A stretch of 64,000 nt of DNA from Dictyobacter vulcani. Lineage in GTDB: Bacteria > Chloroflexota > Ktedonobacteria > Ktedonobacterales > Ktedonobacteraceae. The notes under the pieces are model-generated. The model was not told the DNA's origin, searched no databases, and saw only the letters and a program-made list of their open reading frames with translations. The DNA lies in contig NZ_BKZW01000001.1 in the NCBI RefSeq assembly GCF_008974265.1, positions 2,294,001 to 2,358,000 of the forward strand, written 5' to 3'. Positions within the stretch are counted from its first letter, which is position 1, and each line of letters begins with the position of its first letter. Of the stretch, positions 1 to 11,372 are shown one piece after another. A program made the translations under genes and the position numbers.

Positions 1-7
1 CTTATCT

Positions 8-1417
8 ATGGATGAACAGCTTGCTCTTCTTCGCCGCTTGCGCAGCGATATCCTTATAGCCTATCGTCCCCATATTCAAGAGGGTGCGGGCCCTATTCGT
101 GTCATGGCGCGTATTGTGGCTGAGTTAGAACAGGCCTGCCGGGAACATGCTATCTCAGATGAACTTATCCGTGCCGAAGTTGTTAATCGCACTATTGGTG
201 ATATCGATCTACGCCAGGTAGTAGAATGCGAAGGCGAACCTGGTGGACCCTGGGATTATCGTATGCTGGCCGATGAGTTAGGTATTGCTTTACCTGGTGA
301 GCAACTACATGGCTATACAGCTACGGGTGAGACATATCTCTGGCTGCGTGAACAAATGCAAACATGCGAGCGCCACTTACTCAGTCAGGGCTTTGATCCA
401 CGCGTTTATGATATCTATGGCATTGGCAATCCAGTTCTGCGCGGCTGGTTAGCCGGAGAAATGGGCCGCTGGGGTATCGAGGTCACACATCGGAATATTC
501 ATCTCAGCCTGGGTGCTATGGATGGGATTGATAACGTTTTGCGTGGTCTGGCCCATCTGGCTCGTACACAGAAGAAAGAGTCGATCGCGATTCTTTTTCC
601 TGAACCAGGTTTCGGTGTTCCCGAGTGGCAGGCCCTCAGCTATGGCTATCACATTTATCGCTATAGTACGGCTGCGGAAAACCATTTTAAATTGACTGGT
701 GAGCAGTTGGATCAGATCCTTACCGAGCGCCAGGATATTTCTGTGCTGTATCTGACAATTACAAATAATCCGACTGCATTTGCTTATACGCCTGAGGAGT
801 TGAATGATCTTCACGCGGTACTACGTCGCTATCGCGAGCATGGCCGTAAGGTCTTTATCCTGGCTGATCTTGCCTATATTGGAACGGGCAAACCAGAGGA
901 GGATCAGGCGCGTATGGCTACGTTCACACAGCCTGATGTACTTAAACATACGATCTTTGTGAGCAGCTTTTCTAAAACCTATACCTTGACTGGTGAGCGT
1001 CTGGGTTGGGTCACATGTGGTGATCCTGATATTGCGGCTGGCATCTCTGTCAGCTGGTCTAATGGTCTGGCTGCACTTCCAGGTGAATGGCAGTTGCGCT
1101 TTATGGCCTATTATCGTCTCTTCCAGGAACGCCCCTTACTTGCAGAAAAACTGCGTCGCTTTTATCGTTTAAGGCGTACACAATTACTCGCACAACTACG
1201 CTCTATCGATGAACAGTTTCATCTCTTCGATCAGATTTACATAGATGATGATGCCACAGTCTATAATTGGAGCAAGCTCAAGGAAGGAGTAGATGCATTT
1301 GCGCTGTTTGAAAAAACAGGTATTGCTGGCGTTCCAGGAACTGGATTTGGTTACGATGATGCCTATATCCGTTTTTCTATCGGTGTAATCCCTATCATTC
1401 CAAAAGAAATCCTATAA
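8..1417 (+). CDS. PLP-dependent class I/II aminotransferase
   Basis: Fold type I PLP enzyme of the aspartate aminotransferase superfamily, expected to move an amino group between an amino acid and a 2-oxoacid. The PLP lysine is K323 in SSFSKTYTLTGERLGW. Other expected cofactor residues are N254-P255 in ITNNP, and D287 and Y290 in ADLAY. The C-terminus has the usual substrate-domain motif GVPGTGFG followed by YIRFSIG. An N-terminal region of about 90 residues precedes the catalytic fold. No in-frame stop lies between base 1 and the ATG, so the gene could start before the window. The substrate cannot be told from sequence. It lies in the same direction as gap-pgk-tpiA, but 760 bases separate it from gap. 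Confidence 0.85.
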   Translation: MDEQLALLRRLRSDILIAYRPHIQEGAGPIRVMARIVAELEQACREHAISDELIRAEVVNRTIGDIDLRQVVECEGEPGGPWDYRMLADELGIALPGEQLHGYTATGETYLWLREQMQTCERHLLSQGFDPRVYDIYGIGNPVLRGWLAGEMGRWGIEVTHRNIHLSLGAMDGIDNVLRGLAHLARTQKKESIAILFPEPGFGVPEWQALSYGYHIYRYSTAAENHFKLTGEQLDQILTERQDISVLYLTITNNPTAFAYTPEELNDLHAVLRRYREHGRKVFILADLAYIGTGKPEEDQARMATFTQPDVLKHTIFVSSFSKTYTLTGERLGWVTCGDPDIAAGISVSWSNGLAALPGEWQLRFMAYYRLFQERPLLAEKLRRFYRLRRTQLLAQLRSIDEQFHLFDQIYIDDDATVYNWSKLKEGVDAFALFEKTGIAGVPGTGFGYDDAYIRFSIGVIPIIPKEIL

Positions 1418-3195
<1,778 letters not shown>

Positions 3196-3300
3196 TTGCG
3201 TAGTTCTCGATGGCGTATGTTGCACAAAAATGTGTAGCTACGCCATTTTATGTGTCCAGGCATATTAATATATTGCTTGAACTAGTTATAGGACAAAGCG

Positions 3301-4494
3301 ATGAATAAAAAGACCGTTCGGGATATTGATGTTGCAGGCAAGCGCGTACTGGTTCGAGTTGATTTCAATGTTCCTCTGACTGCAGAGCAGAAAATTACCG
3401 ACGATACGCGTATTGCGGCTGCCTTGCCAACCATAGAGTACTTGCTGGAAAATGGGGCCGCGGTTATTCTTATGTCCCATCTGGGCCGCCCTAAGGGTCA
3501 GGTGGTTGAGGAAATGCGTTTACAGCCTGTTGCTGAACGCCTGGCTACACTCTTAAAGCGTCCCGTCCAGACGACAACGGATGCGATTGGTTCTGAAGCT
3601 GAGGCAAAAGCGAAAGCATTACAGCCGGGGCAGGTTCTGTTACTTGAGAATCTGCGCTTCCATAAAGAAGAGGAAAAGAACGATCCTGCGTTTGCTCATC
3701 GGCTGGCTTCACTGGGCGATATTTATGTGAATGATGCGTTCGGTACCGCCCATCGCGCCCATGCTTCAACCGAGGGCGTTACCCATTATCTTCCAGGTGT
3801 TTCGGGCTTTCTGGTGGAGAAAGAGCTGAATTTTCTGGGACATACACTGGAAAATCCAAAACGTCCTTTTGCTGCCCTGGTCGGCGGTGCCAAGGTCTCT
3901 GATAAGATCGCTGTGCTGGAACGTTTGATCAGTATCTCCGATGTTATCTTGATCGGTGGAGGTATGGCCAATACGTTTCTCAAGGCCCAGGGATTGGAGA
4001 TCGGCGATTCGTTGTATGAGGAAGCGAAGGTGGCTGTGGCCAGAGATCTGCTGGCTCAGGCTCAACAACAGGGAAAAAAATTTCTGCTTCCTTCGGATGT
4101 GGTGATTGCTGATCGCTTTGCAGCTGATGCGGACCATAAAGTGGTTCCAGCTATAGATGTGCCGCAGGGCTGGCGCATTCTGGATATTGGGCCAGCTACT
4201 ATTAAAGCGTTTCGTCAGGCACTTGCCGATGCTCAGACCATTATTTGGAATGGTACGATGGGTGTGGCTGAGATGCCTGCCTTCGCTAAAGGCACCAATG
4301 CGCTGGTTGGCATCTTAAGCGAACGTACCCAACAGGGCGCAACCACGATTATCGGTGGTGGTGACTCTGCTGCTGCTGTTGAGCAGGCGGGCGCGGCCAG
4401 ACAGATGACGCATGTTTCAACTGGCGGTGGGGCCTCACTAGAATTCTTAGAGGGCCGCGTTCTACCTGGAGTTGCAGCTTTGCAGGATGCTTAA
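3301..4494 (+). CDS. pgk: Phosphoglycerate kinase
   Basis: Transfers the acyl phosphate of 1,3-bisphosphoglycerate to ADP; second enzyme of the lower glycolysis cluster. Visible motifs: VDFNVPL near residue 20, SHLGRPKG near 60, [11 protein letters not shown] near 116, [13 protein letters not shown] near 145, the hinge GGAKVSDKI near 197, and the C-terminal [10 protein letters not shown] and [12 protein letters not shown] nucleotide-binding loops. Its 397 aa match the family length. It starts 105 bases after gap and is followed 141 bases later by tpiA. The ribosome binding site is weak (AGGACAAAG). Confidence 0.97.
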   Translation: MNKKTVRDIDVAGKRVLVRVDFNVPLTAEQKITDDTRIAAALPTIEYLLENGAAVILMSHLGRPKGQVVEEMRLQPVAERLATLLKRPVQTTTDAIGSEAEAKAKALQPGQVLLLENLRFHKEEEKNDPAFAHRLASLGDIYVNDAFGTAHRAHASTEGVTHYLPGVSGFLVEKELNFLGHTLENPKRPFAALVGGAKVSDKIAVLERLISISDVILIGGGMANTFLKAQGLEIGDSLYEEAKVAVARDLLAQAQQQGKKFLLPSDVVIADRFAADADHKVVPAIDVPQGWRILDIGPATIKAFRQALADAQTIIWNGTMGVAEMPAFAKGTNALVGILSERTQQGATTIIGGGDSAAAVEQAGAARQMTHVSTGGGASLEFLEGRVLPGVAALQDA

Positions 4495-4546
4495 GACTAA
4501 AGATGATACAATTGGGTATCATCCCAATAAGTTATAAACTGTATAG

Positions 4547-4569
4547 GGAGCGGCCAGCCTGGTCGCTCC
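4547..4569 (+). terminator. Hairpin between pgk and tpiA
   Basis: GGAGCGGCCA pairs with TGGTCGCTCC (9 of 10) across a 3-nt loop. The following sequence is pyrimidine-rich but has no long T-run, so it may be an mRNA-stability or attenuation stem within the operon rather than a full terminator. Confidence 0.4.
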
Positions 4570-4635
4570 TTCTCAATTCGATAACGATATACGATAATGG
4601 ATCTCTGACGATCCTCATTGGTAAAGGAGCAACGT

Positions 4636-5430
4636 ATGACGACCGTTCGTACCGCTATTATTGCTGGTAACTGGAAAATGAATCTTGGACCTCAACAGGC
4701 ATCACGCTTTGTTGCTGAAATTCTTCCAGAGCTTGGCAAAATTGTTCAGCAGCATTCTCATATTATGAGTATTCTCTGTCCGCCTGCTATTTCTCTGGCT
4801 GCTGTTCATCAAGTCATGCAGTCGGTTCCTACCCCTGGAGTTGAACTAGGGGCACAGAATATGTACTTTGAGGATAAAGGGGCCTTTACAGGAGAAATCG
4901 CTCCTGGAATGGTGAAGGAGTTGTGTTCGGCTGTTATTCTGGGCCACTCTGAGCGTCGAGGTTATTTCCATGAGACCGATGAGCTCGTCAATAAAAAGGT
5001 TCATGCCGCTTTACATTATGACTTGCTTCCTATTGTGTGTATAGGGGAAAATACTGATCAGTATGAATCGGGCGAGACACAGGCGGTAATCAAAGCACAG
5101 GTTGAACAGAGTCTGGCTGGACTGAATGAAGAACAGGCTGGCAAGATTGTCATCGCCTATGAACCTATCTGGGCTATCGGCACTGGCAAAGCTGCTTCCG
5201 CTACTGAAGCTGGCCATGTTATTCATCTTATTCGCCATATCTATGCGGAAATATATGGGGATACGGCGGCGCAAGCAATTCGTATTTTATATGGTGGTAG
5301 TGTAACTTCCGCTAACATTGGCGAGTTTATCGCTCATCCTGATATTGATGGTGGCTTGATCGGTGGAGCAAGCATCAAATCAGATTTCGTAGAAATAGTG
5401 CGTAAATCTGCTGAAGTTATAAACAGTTAA
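4636..5430 (+). CDS. tpiA: Triosephosphate isomerase
   Basis: Interconverts dihydroxyacetone phosphate and glyceraldehyde 3-phosphate. All active-site elements are present: NWKMN near residue 13 (catalytic Lys), GHSERR near 100 (electrophilic His), the loop YEPIWAIGTGKAA near 172 with the catalytic Glu, and the phosphate loops GGSV and GGLIGGAS at the end. At 264 aa it has a normal length. The ATG at 4636 is preceded by AAAGGAG at 4623-4629; an upstream TTG at 4618 overlaps that binding site and is rejected. Last gene of the glycolytic run; a terminator follows. Confidence 0.97.
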   Translation: MTTVRTAIIAGNWKMNLGPQQASRFVAEILPELGKIVQQHSHIMSILCPPAISLAAVHQVMQSVPTPGVELGAQNMYFEDKGAFTGEIAPGMVKELCSAVILGHSERRGYFHETDELVNKKVHAALHYDLLPIVCIGENTDQYESGETQAVIKAQVEQSLAGLNEEQAGKIVIAYEPIWAIGTGKAASATEAGHVIHLIRHIYAEIYGDTAAQAIRILYGGSVTSANIGEFIAHPDIDGGLIGGASIKSDFVEIVRKSAEVINS

Positions 5431-5458
5431 TATTAACAATAAAAGCAATATTTTTTAG

Positions 5459-5494
5459 AGAGAAAGTATAGATTATGCTTTCTCTTTATTTTTT
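5459..5494 (+). terminator. Rho-independent terminator of gap-pgk-tpiA
   Basis: An 11-of-12 bp stem (5459-5470 with 5474-5485) with a 3-nt loop is followed by TTATTTTTTA. It sits 29 bases after the tpiA stop. Confidence 0.8.
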
Positions 5495-5759
5495 AACTTT
5501 CATTATTATTCTTCAATTTATTGAGTACACAAGAAATAACTGCACTACGCTACAAAATAAAGCAGTATGCCCACTAACAAAAGCTCTTGAGGTGGTCAGT
5601 GAATGGCTTATAGATGTCTCAAGCACTCATTATACTAGCGAGAACAGCAAAGCCCTTTCCTCGTCCTTAGAATTCATTCTGGATGGTTTCATATTTATGT
5701 TGTTGGTATGAATGGCCTGAAGATTACTATTTGAATTTTATGGCTCTATCTTTCCACAG

Positions 5760-6013
5760 TGTGGATAACTTTTCCACATATGTAGGGATCAGGAAAAAAC
5801 ACGAAAGATGTGGAAAAGTTATCCACATTCTCCCTGTTGTTTTTCAGAATCTGACAATGTGGCTATTTCTTTGCTTGTTATACTTTTTATCTGAAGGTGG
5901 AAGCCATTCTACAGCGATACATAAAAAAAAGTGAGCCGTTGGATAAACGACTCACTCTAGAGCTTATTCACAAAGTTATCCACATATGCACAGACTTATA
6001 CACATGTGGATAA
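5760..6013. promoter_or_regulatory. Small DnaA-box cluster beyond rpoD
   Basis: Four perfect DnaA boxes (TTATCCACA or its complement) at 5760-5768, 5819-5827, 5976-5984 and 6005-6013, plus near-matches TTTTCCACA at 5770-5778 and TGTGGAAAA at 5809-5817. They lie in the tpiA-rpoD intergenic region. The nearby small ORFs have no coding character. The role is inferred: DnaA titration, or part of an extended origin region with the large array at 10.1-11.6 kb. Confidence 0.65.
5922..5956 (-). terminator. Rho-independent terminator of rpoD
   Basis: Stem 5930-5940 with 5946-5956 (10 of 11 bp), loop GGATA. Read on the minus strand it ends in a run of eight T (5923-5930 on the plus strand is A). It lies about 65 bases after the rpoD stop. 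Confidence 0.8.
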
Positions 6014-6020
6014 AAAACAG

Positions 6021-7319
6021 TTAGTCCAGATAATCTTTAAGCTTACGGCTGCGACTTGGATGCCGCAATTTGCGCAGTGCCTTGGCTTCAATCTGACGAA
6101 TACGTTCACGTGTGACATGAAACTCTTTGCCAACTTCTTCCAGTGTACGGCTGCGCCCATCATCCAGTCCAAAACGCAGTTGCAGCACTTTTCGTTCGCG
6201 CTCCGTTAAACTATCCAGCACGTCTTCGACCTGCTCTTTGAGTAACTGGTGGCTGGCGGCTTCAGCTGGTGCCAGAGCAGTCTGGTCTTCCAGAAAGTCA
6301 CCAAGATGGCTGTCGTCTTCTTCACCAATGGGTGTCTCCAGACTGACTGGTTCCTGGCTGACTTTGATGATCTCACGTACTTTTTCAGCACTGATCTCCA
6401 TCTGCTCGGCAATTTCTTCCGAGGTAGGTTCGCGTCCGAGATCCTGTAGCAGTCGGCGGCTGATACGGATCAAGCGATTGATGGTTTCAACCATGTGTAC
6501 CGGAATACGGATGGTACGTGCTTGATCGGCAATTGCACGTGTGATTGCCTGTCGGATCCACCAGGTGGCATAGGTGCTGAATTTGAAGCCTTTGGTGTAG
6601 TCGAATTTTTCGACCGCACGAATCAGGCCGATATTTCCTTCCTGGATCAGGTCCAGCAGGTTCATTCCACGGCCAATGTATTTTTTAGCGACGCTAACAA
6701 CCAGACGCAGATTAGCCTCGGTCAGACGACGCTGGGCCTCTTCACCATCTTCGACGTATTTGCGGTTCGGCTTAACCTTGAGACGCTCTGCACGCAGACG
6801 CTCTTGCTTGCCACGCTCCATCAAGTGGGCCAGGCGCACTTCTTCTTCGGCGTTTAACAAGGGCACACGGCCAATCTCACGCAAGTACATACGCACAGGA
6901 TCATCCAGGCTGCTCTCAAGGTCAGCTACGACAATCCCCAGGTTCTCTCCGAGCTCATCCCATTTCGGATCTGCCAGGATTTCTGCATCCACTGCTGCAA
7001 CTTCTTCGGGACCAGGCTCCCAGTCGGCTGGTGGCTCTTTGGTCGGATCCAGGGCATCCATAGGTTCTTCGTCCTGCAATTTAAACAGGTCAAATGCCTC
7101 GCTGTCTCCAACGGGTGCCGGTGGGTTTGCCGCTGGAACGTGAGCATGATGACCGACGGTGTCAATATTAAAGACATCTGCCGTATCACTTAACATGGTT
7201 TGATCCATATTAAAATGTTCAAGTTCAAAAACATTATTCAATGGCCCTGTACTGATTGTACTGACGTTACCACGGTCATTTTGTACTCGATCCATTACTT
7301 CTTGGTCCCGATTAACCAT
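6021..7319 (-). CDS. rpoD: RNA polymerase primary sigma factor (sigma-70, RpoD/SigA)
   Basis: Group 1 sigma factor that directs RNA polymerase to housekeeping promoters. An acidic, poorly conserved N-terminus (about residues 1-135) precedes region 1.2 ([16 protein letters not shown] from D140). Region 2 follows, with [19 protein letters not shown] and the -10-reading [10 protein letters not shown]. Region 3 has [12 protein letters not shown], and region 4.2 ([20 protein letters not shown]) reads the -35. At 432 aa it is of SigA rather than E. coli RpoD size. The start is supported by GGGGGAT seven bases upstream. It follows dnaG on the same strand after 154 bases, an old bacterial gene pairing. 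Confidence 0.96.
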   Translation of the reverse strand: MVNRDQEVMDRVQNDRGNVSTISTGPLNNVFELEHFNMDQTMLSDTADVFNIDTVGHHAHVPAANPPAPVGDSEAFDLFKLQDEEPMDALDPTKEPPADWEPGPEEVAAVDAEILADPKWDELGENLGIVVADLESSLDDPVRMYLREIGRVPLLNAEEEVRLAHLMERGKQERLRAERLKVKPNRKYVEDGEEAQRRLTEANLRLVVSVAKKYIGRGMNLLDLIQEGNIGLIRAVEKFDYTKGFKFSTYATWWIRQAITRAIADQARTIRIPVHMVETINRLIRISRRLLQDLGREPTSEEIAEQMEISAEKVREIIKVSQEPVSLETPIGEEDDSHLGDFLEDQTALAPAEAASHQLLKEQVEDVLDSLTERERKVLQLRFGLDDGRSRTLEEVGKEFHVTRERIRQIEAKALRKLRHPSRSRKLKDYLD

Positions 7320-7473
7320 TCTGGCATCCCCCTTCAGAAAACAGGCCTAATAGATAAACGATAAATGATAACAATTCCTGCTCTCTGGTCCGATTTGGTA
7401 AAAATGATTTTTTATTGCCGCTCAGTTAGATCACGGCGAGTGTTTTGTCTGTTCGTTGTGCTCGACAGGCGGT

Positions 7474-9576
7474 TTACCCTTGTAACCGCGTAGCTGTATT
7501 CAGGGTCAATATTTGTCTCTGAATCGCCACAGATTGCAGCTGAAGCTGCCTGACAGCACTTCTATCCCCGGCCGCGGCGGCTTCTTGTAAGAGAAATTTT
7601 AGTTCTGTATTTAATTGTTCCAGGCTCTTTTTCTTGAGACGTGTGGCGCACTGGGTCGCTTCTTTTATCAGCACATCCGCGTCTCGTGGAGACATCGCCT
7701 TAACGCTCTCAAGAACTCTAGCTACTGCGGGCATCAGTGCCGAAGGCACGAGTTGTTCTAAGGATTGGTATGAAGGGGAAGATTCACGTTGATACACAGA
7801 GTTGAGTAAGTGGTACAACTCCCGCGTGTCTGTCCCGGCGAAGTCATCTTCGTTAATTATAACACAAACATGTGGACATAGGCCTGGATTTTGCAAGAGT
7901 AGCCCGATAAGGTAGTCTTCCCATTTTAGCGTACTCCGATCAGTTCTGTCAAGCCCGATCCTTGTTTGTGTCATCTCACTCTTTTTATCAGTATTACCCT
8001 TTCCACTTACTGCTACCGGTCTGTCTTCTTCATCTTCAAGGATTGATTTTTCTTTGCTCGAAGGCTGAGATTGTCCTGCCTGCCAACCTTTTCCACTAAA
8101 ATCTGCGGTCACACCTGCGATTTGTTGACCACGCATGGTTCTTTGCAATTCAGCATATAAATTGCGCTCGTCGATGCTGATCATGCTGGCTAACTTGCGA
8201 ATATAAGCGTCACGCTTGATGCGGTCGCTTATCATTCCAATTACGGGCAGGAGTCTTCTGGCTGCTTCTGTTTTTCCCTCTGGCTCCCGCATATTAAGAT
8301 CAACTGTCTTGACTGTAAAGTAGTAATCAATCAGCGATAGTGGATGGTTGACGGCGTAAAACCAGGTGGGGAAATCACGTCGGATTACTTCGTCTGGATC
8401 TTCACCTGGCGGGAGCTGCAGGACGTTGATTTCAGCGTCTACTTGCTCCTCAAGGCGAATTATGCCACGCGTTTGCGGTTGCTTGTTGAATTTTTGCTGG
8501 CCTTTTTGACTCGGCTGACGTGAAGCATGATTGGTACTTCCACCAGCAAGTGGCACTGGTACCATCGTACGATCAAATCCCTTGAGCGCTTCTTTGATAC
8601 CTTGCTCTGTCGCTGCATTGCCTGCGGCATCCGGATCAAGCGCCAGTGTAACTTGCCTAGTGAGCTTTTTTAGTTTTTGAATGTGCTTCTCGGTAATTGC
8701 GCTACCAATACAGGCCACGGTCTGTTTGGTTCCGTATTGATGAGCAATAACAGCATCTACGTACCCTTCTACTATAACAACCTGTCCAACTTGCTTTATT
8801 GCATCTTTCGCCATATCAATTGCATATAAGACTGTATTTTTCTCAAATAACATTGTCTGAGGCGAATTAAGATACTTTGGCTTGCTTTCCCCTAGCGCAC
8901 GTCCTCCAAATCCAATCACACGCCCGCGATCATCTCGTATGGGAAAGATCAGTCGGTTGCGAAAGTAGTCATAGATGCCGTTGCGTTCACCTCCAAAGTT
9001 TTCATTCTCGCGCCAACGTGCTAATCCACCGATTACCAGCTCTTGTTCAGTGTAGCCACGACTCAAGAGGTAACGGGATAAACCATCCCAGTGCTCACCA
9101 GCATAACCCAGACTAAATGAAAGAACACTCTCGGATGAGACCCCTCGACTCTCAACGTAGGCTCTTGCGCCTTCGGCTTCTTTGGATCTTAAGAGCATCT
9201 GATGAAACCAGAGTAACGCGTCTTCGTTGAGCTTCCGTAAACGCTCCCTGGCCGCACTCGCTTCTCTTTCTTCTTCTGGATTACTTCCATTATGCTCTTC
9301 AACAGCTACTCCGGCTTTCTCAGCTAGATAGAGTAGCGCTTCATGAAAGTCAAGTCCTTGCTGTTTTTGTACGAAGGAAAATATGTCTCCTCCTTCGTTA
9401 CACCCAAAACAGTGCCAGGTCTGGGACTCCCTGAATACGTAGAATGATGGTGTGCGCTCATTGTGGAAAGGGCAGAGTCCCTTCATGGACTTGCCTGATT
9501 TCTGTAATGTCACAACCGCACTTATTTCATCCACCACGTCTATCTTTGCTTTGATTGTCTCAATTGCTGCTGTCAT
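7474..9576 (-). CDS. dnaG: DNA primase DnaG
   Basis: Makes RNA primers at the replication fork. The N-terminal CHC2 zinc-binding domain has C35, H38, C56 and C59 (CPFHNERTPSF, HCFGCNEGGD). The catalytic TOPRIM core has VVIVEGYVDAV (E270) and LALDPDAAGN (D314, D316). The C-terminal quarter is the helicase-binding region. At 700 aa it is about 100 residues longer than usual. Much of the excess is a Gln/Asn/Lys-rich insertion inside the TOPRIM region (about residues 340-380) and a Ser/Lys/Glu-rich linker around 510-555. Same strand as rpoD. The upstream DNA is the DnaA-box array, which fits a replication-linked neighbourhood. Confidence 0.96.
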   Translation of the reverse strand: MTAAIETIKAKIDVVDEISAVVTLQKSGKSMKGLCPFHNERTPSFYVFRESQTWHCFGCNEGGDIFSFVQKQQGLDFHEALLYLAEKAGVAVEEHNGSNPEEEREASAARERLRKLNEDALLWFHQMLLRSKEAEGARAYVESRGVSSESVLSFSLGYAGEHWDGLSRYLLSRGYTEQELVIGGLARWRENENFGGERNGIYDYFRNRLIFPIRDDRGRVIGFGGRALGESKPKYLNSPQTMLFEKNTVLYAIDMAKDAIKQVGQVVIVEGYVDAVIAHQYGTKQTVACIGSAITEKHIQKLKKLTRQVTLALDPDAAGNAATEQGIKEALKGFDRTMVPVPLAGGSTNHASRQPSQKGQQKFNKQPQTRGIIRLEEQVDAEINVLQLPPGEDPDEVIRRDFPTWFYAVNHPLSLIDYYFTVKTVDLNMREPEGKTEAARRLLPVIGMISDRIKRDAYIRKLASMISIDERNLYAELQRTMRGQQIAGVTADFSGKGWQAGQSQPSSKEKSILEDEEDRPVAVSGKGNTDKKSEMTQTRIGLDRTDRSTLKWEDYLIGLLLQNPGLCPHVCVIINEDDFAGTDTRELYHLLNSVYQRESSPSYQSLEQLVPSALMPAVARVLESVKAMSPRDADVLIKEATQCATRLKKKSLEQLNTELKFLLQEAAAAGDRSAVRQLQLQSVAIQRQILTLNTATRLQG

Positions 9577-10143
9577 TGCTTAATCTTTGCACGTTTAGGG
9601 AACACTGCTCCCTCTATAGGTTTCTCTGTTTCCATTGCTGCTGTTACACCCTTACGCTTGGACAAAACGACACCAGGCTCGGGCTGAGATTGCTTTCGCG
9701 GAGTTGTATTTCAACAATAGAACGTGCGATCTTGCTAAAAGTCGCGTGTATAGCTATTCCGATCCACATTTGTGCCATGTTTTGCCGATTTACACTGCGT
9801 TGGTCAGATTAAAAGTATATGCACAAATATACGAAACTTCTGAAGGTGTTATACCTATTGTACTACTTGTAACGATAGGAGCTACGTGATGATGGTGAAG
9901 ATAGGACATCTGGGCATGTTTACGCAGTTTTCGATTTCCTCTGTTTTCTTTTCCAGGACTTTTTGTTTCAAGACCATTGTATAACTAAATAGCCTCTCCT
10001 TGCTAATCCTTTTGTCCTCTCTTCTTAAACCTGACTCCATCTGGTTGGATGTATTCTGGTGGCTCCTGGCTTCGATGATTGTCATACTCCTGGATTTAGA
10101 GCAGATGTTCTTCAAATCCTTTTTTTTCGGTCCCACGCCAAAG
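9577..10143. other. Intergenic region upstream of dnaG
   Basis: Short overlapping ORFs (for example 9882-10151 minus, 89 aa) show no recognisable domain, good start signal or coding character, so none is annotated. The dnaG promoter must lie here. The region leads into the DnaA-box array. Confidence 0.4.
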
Positions 10144-10163
10144 TTATCCACAGCACTATACTA

Positions 10164-10232
10164 CTAAGAATATATATATTTTTAAAAAAATTTATAAAAC
10201 AGTAGTAGTAGGGGATGTGGAAAAGTGGATAA
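10164..10232 (+). promoter_or_regulatory. Possible DNA unwinding element with DnaA-trio-like repeats
   Basis: An almost pure A/T stretch (about 10169-10199) runs into three TAG triplets (10203-10211), then GGG, then TGTGGAAAA (10216-10224) and a second near-match box, AGTGGATAA, at 10224-10232. This order (AT-rich DNA, TAG triplets, short G-rich spacer, DnaA box) matches the basal unwinding layout described for bacterial origins, in which DnaA loads on 3'-GAT-5' trios next to a box. The function is inferred. Confidence 0.5.
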
Positions 10233-10954
10233 CTTTTTTTTTGACCCTTTTTTTGAGATATTTTGATTCTCCATAAAGTGGCTTCCAGGGCGGGCTAAAG
10301 GCACTGAAAAAAAGTTATCCACACAGACGTTCAGGCAGCAGAATTTATGTGGATAGACGGTGGATAACCTGGGGATAACTTTTCCACATATGAATAACTG
10401 TTCAGAAACGAAGCATACTTATCCACAGGTTATCCACAGGTTATCCACAACTTATCCACAGGTTATCCACCGCTTTTTTTTCCGGTGGATAAGTTTTCCA
10501 CACCGAGTGTGGAAAAGTAAGATCGTTGTGGATAAATCCCCGTTTTCTGACAATCTATACATTTTTGGCAGCCTGGATTGAATATATTCGATAGATTATT
10601 GTCAAAAAATTGACATTTTTGTCCCTTTTATTCAGGATGCTTGCTTAAGAAATGTCATGACATCCTGGTTCCAGAAGTATATTGATGATGACAACTTGGT
10701 TCCGACAAACGATGAGCGATGACATCTTGGCTCCAGAAAAAAAAGTTATCCACAGAAAATGTGGATAACTTGATGCTTTTTTCGTCTGACTTGTCCGTAC
10801 CTGTGGATAATGTGGAAAAGTTATCCACAGAAAATGTGGATAAGTCTGCCAGTTATATGGCTTATGTAACTTTATCTCTATGCTGTGGATAAGTTATCCA
10901 CAGCGATTGTGGATAACTTTTTTTCTGTGAGGATTTCGGGAGGTTTATGTGACA

Positions 10955-11372
10955 TATATAACCAGTTATATAGCAGGCTATAGATAATGTGGATAATGTG
11001 GAAAACTTATCCACAGAAAATGTGGATAAGTTGATGCACTGTTAGGATCCTGTGAGTTTTTGTGAGGATCTCGGGAGGTTTATGGGATCTGTTATATAGC
11101 CTGCTATATAACTTGATAACTGGCTATATAGCAGGCTATAGATAATGTGGATAATGTGGATAACTTTTCCACAGCGATTGTGGATAAGTTAGATTTATGT
11201 CGAGTTGATAGCAAGACACTCAATGCTAGTTATATAACTGGTTATATGGATTGATAGTACCCCTGTCAACTAGACATAACAAATGTGGATAATGTGGATA
11301 ACTTTTCCACATTTTTTGTGGAAAACTTTTTGATGTGAAAATAGTGTGAAATGTTTATAACCAGTTATATAA
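10955..11372. repeat. AT-rich palindrome family between DnaA boxes
   Basis: Short palindromes of the form TATARC-NN-GYTATA recur: 10955-10972 (8-bp arms, centre CA), 10969-10982, 11091-11112 (10-bp arms, centre CT), 11127-11140, 11231-11248 and about 11354-11371 (the last two with one mismatch). A roughly 36-bp segment containing one palindrome and the next DnaA boxes is repeated at 10967-11002 and 11125-11160. These may be sites for a second origin-binding protein or melting elements. Confidence 0.6.

Noticed and set aside
9882..10151. 89-aa minus-strand ORF upstream of dnaG
   Set aside because: Begins inside the DnaA-box array, lacks a binding site and has no known relatives; treated as non-coding.
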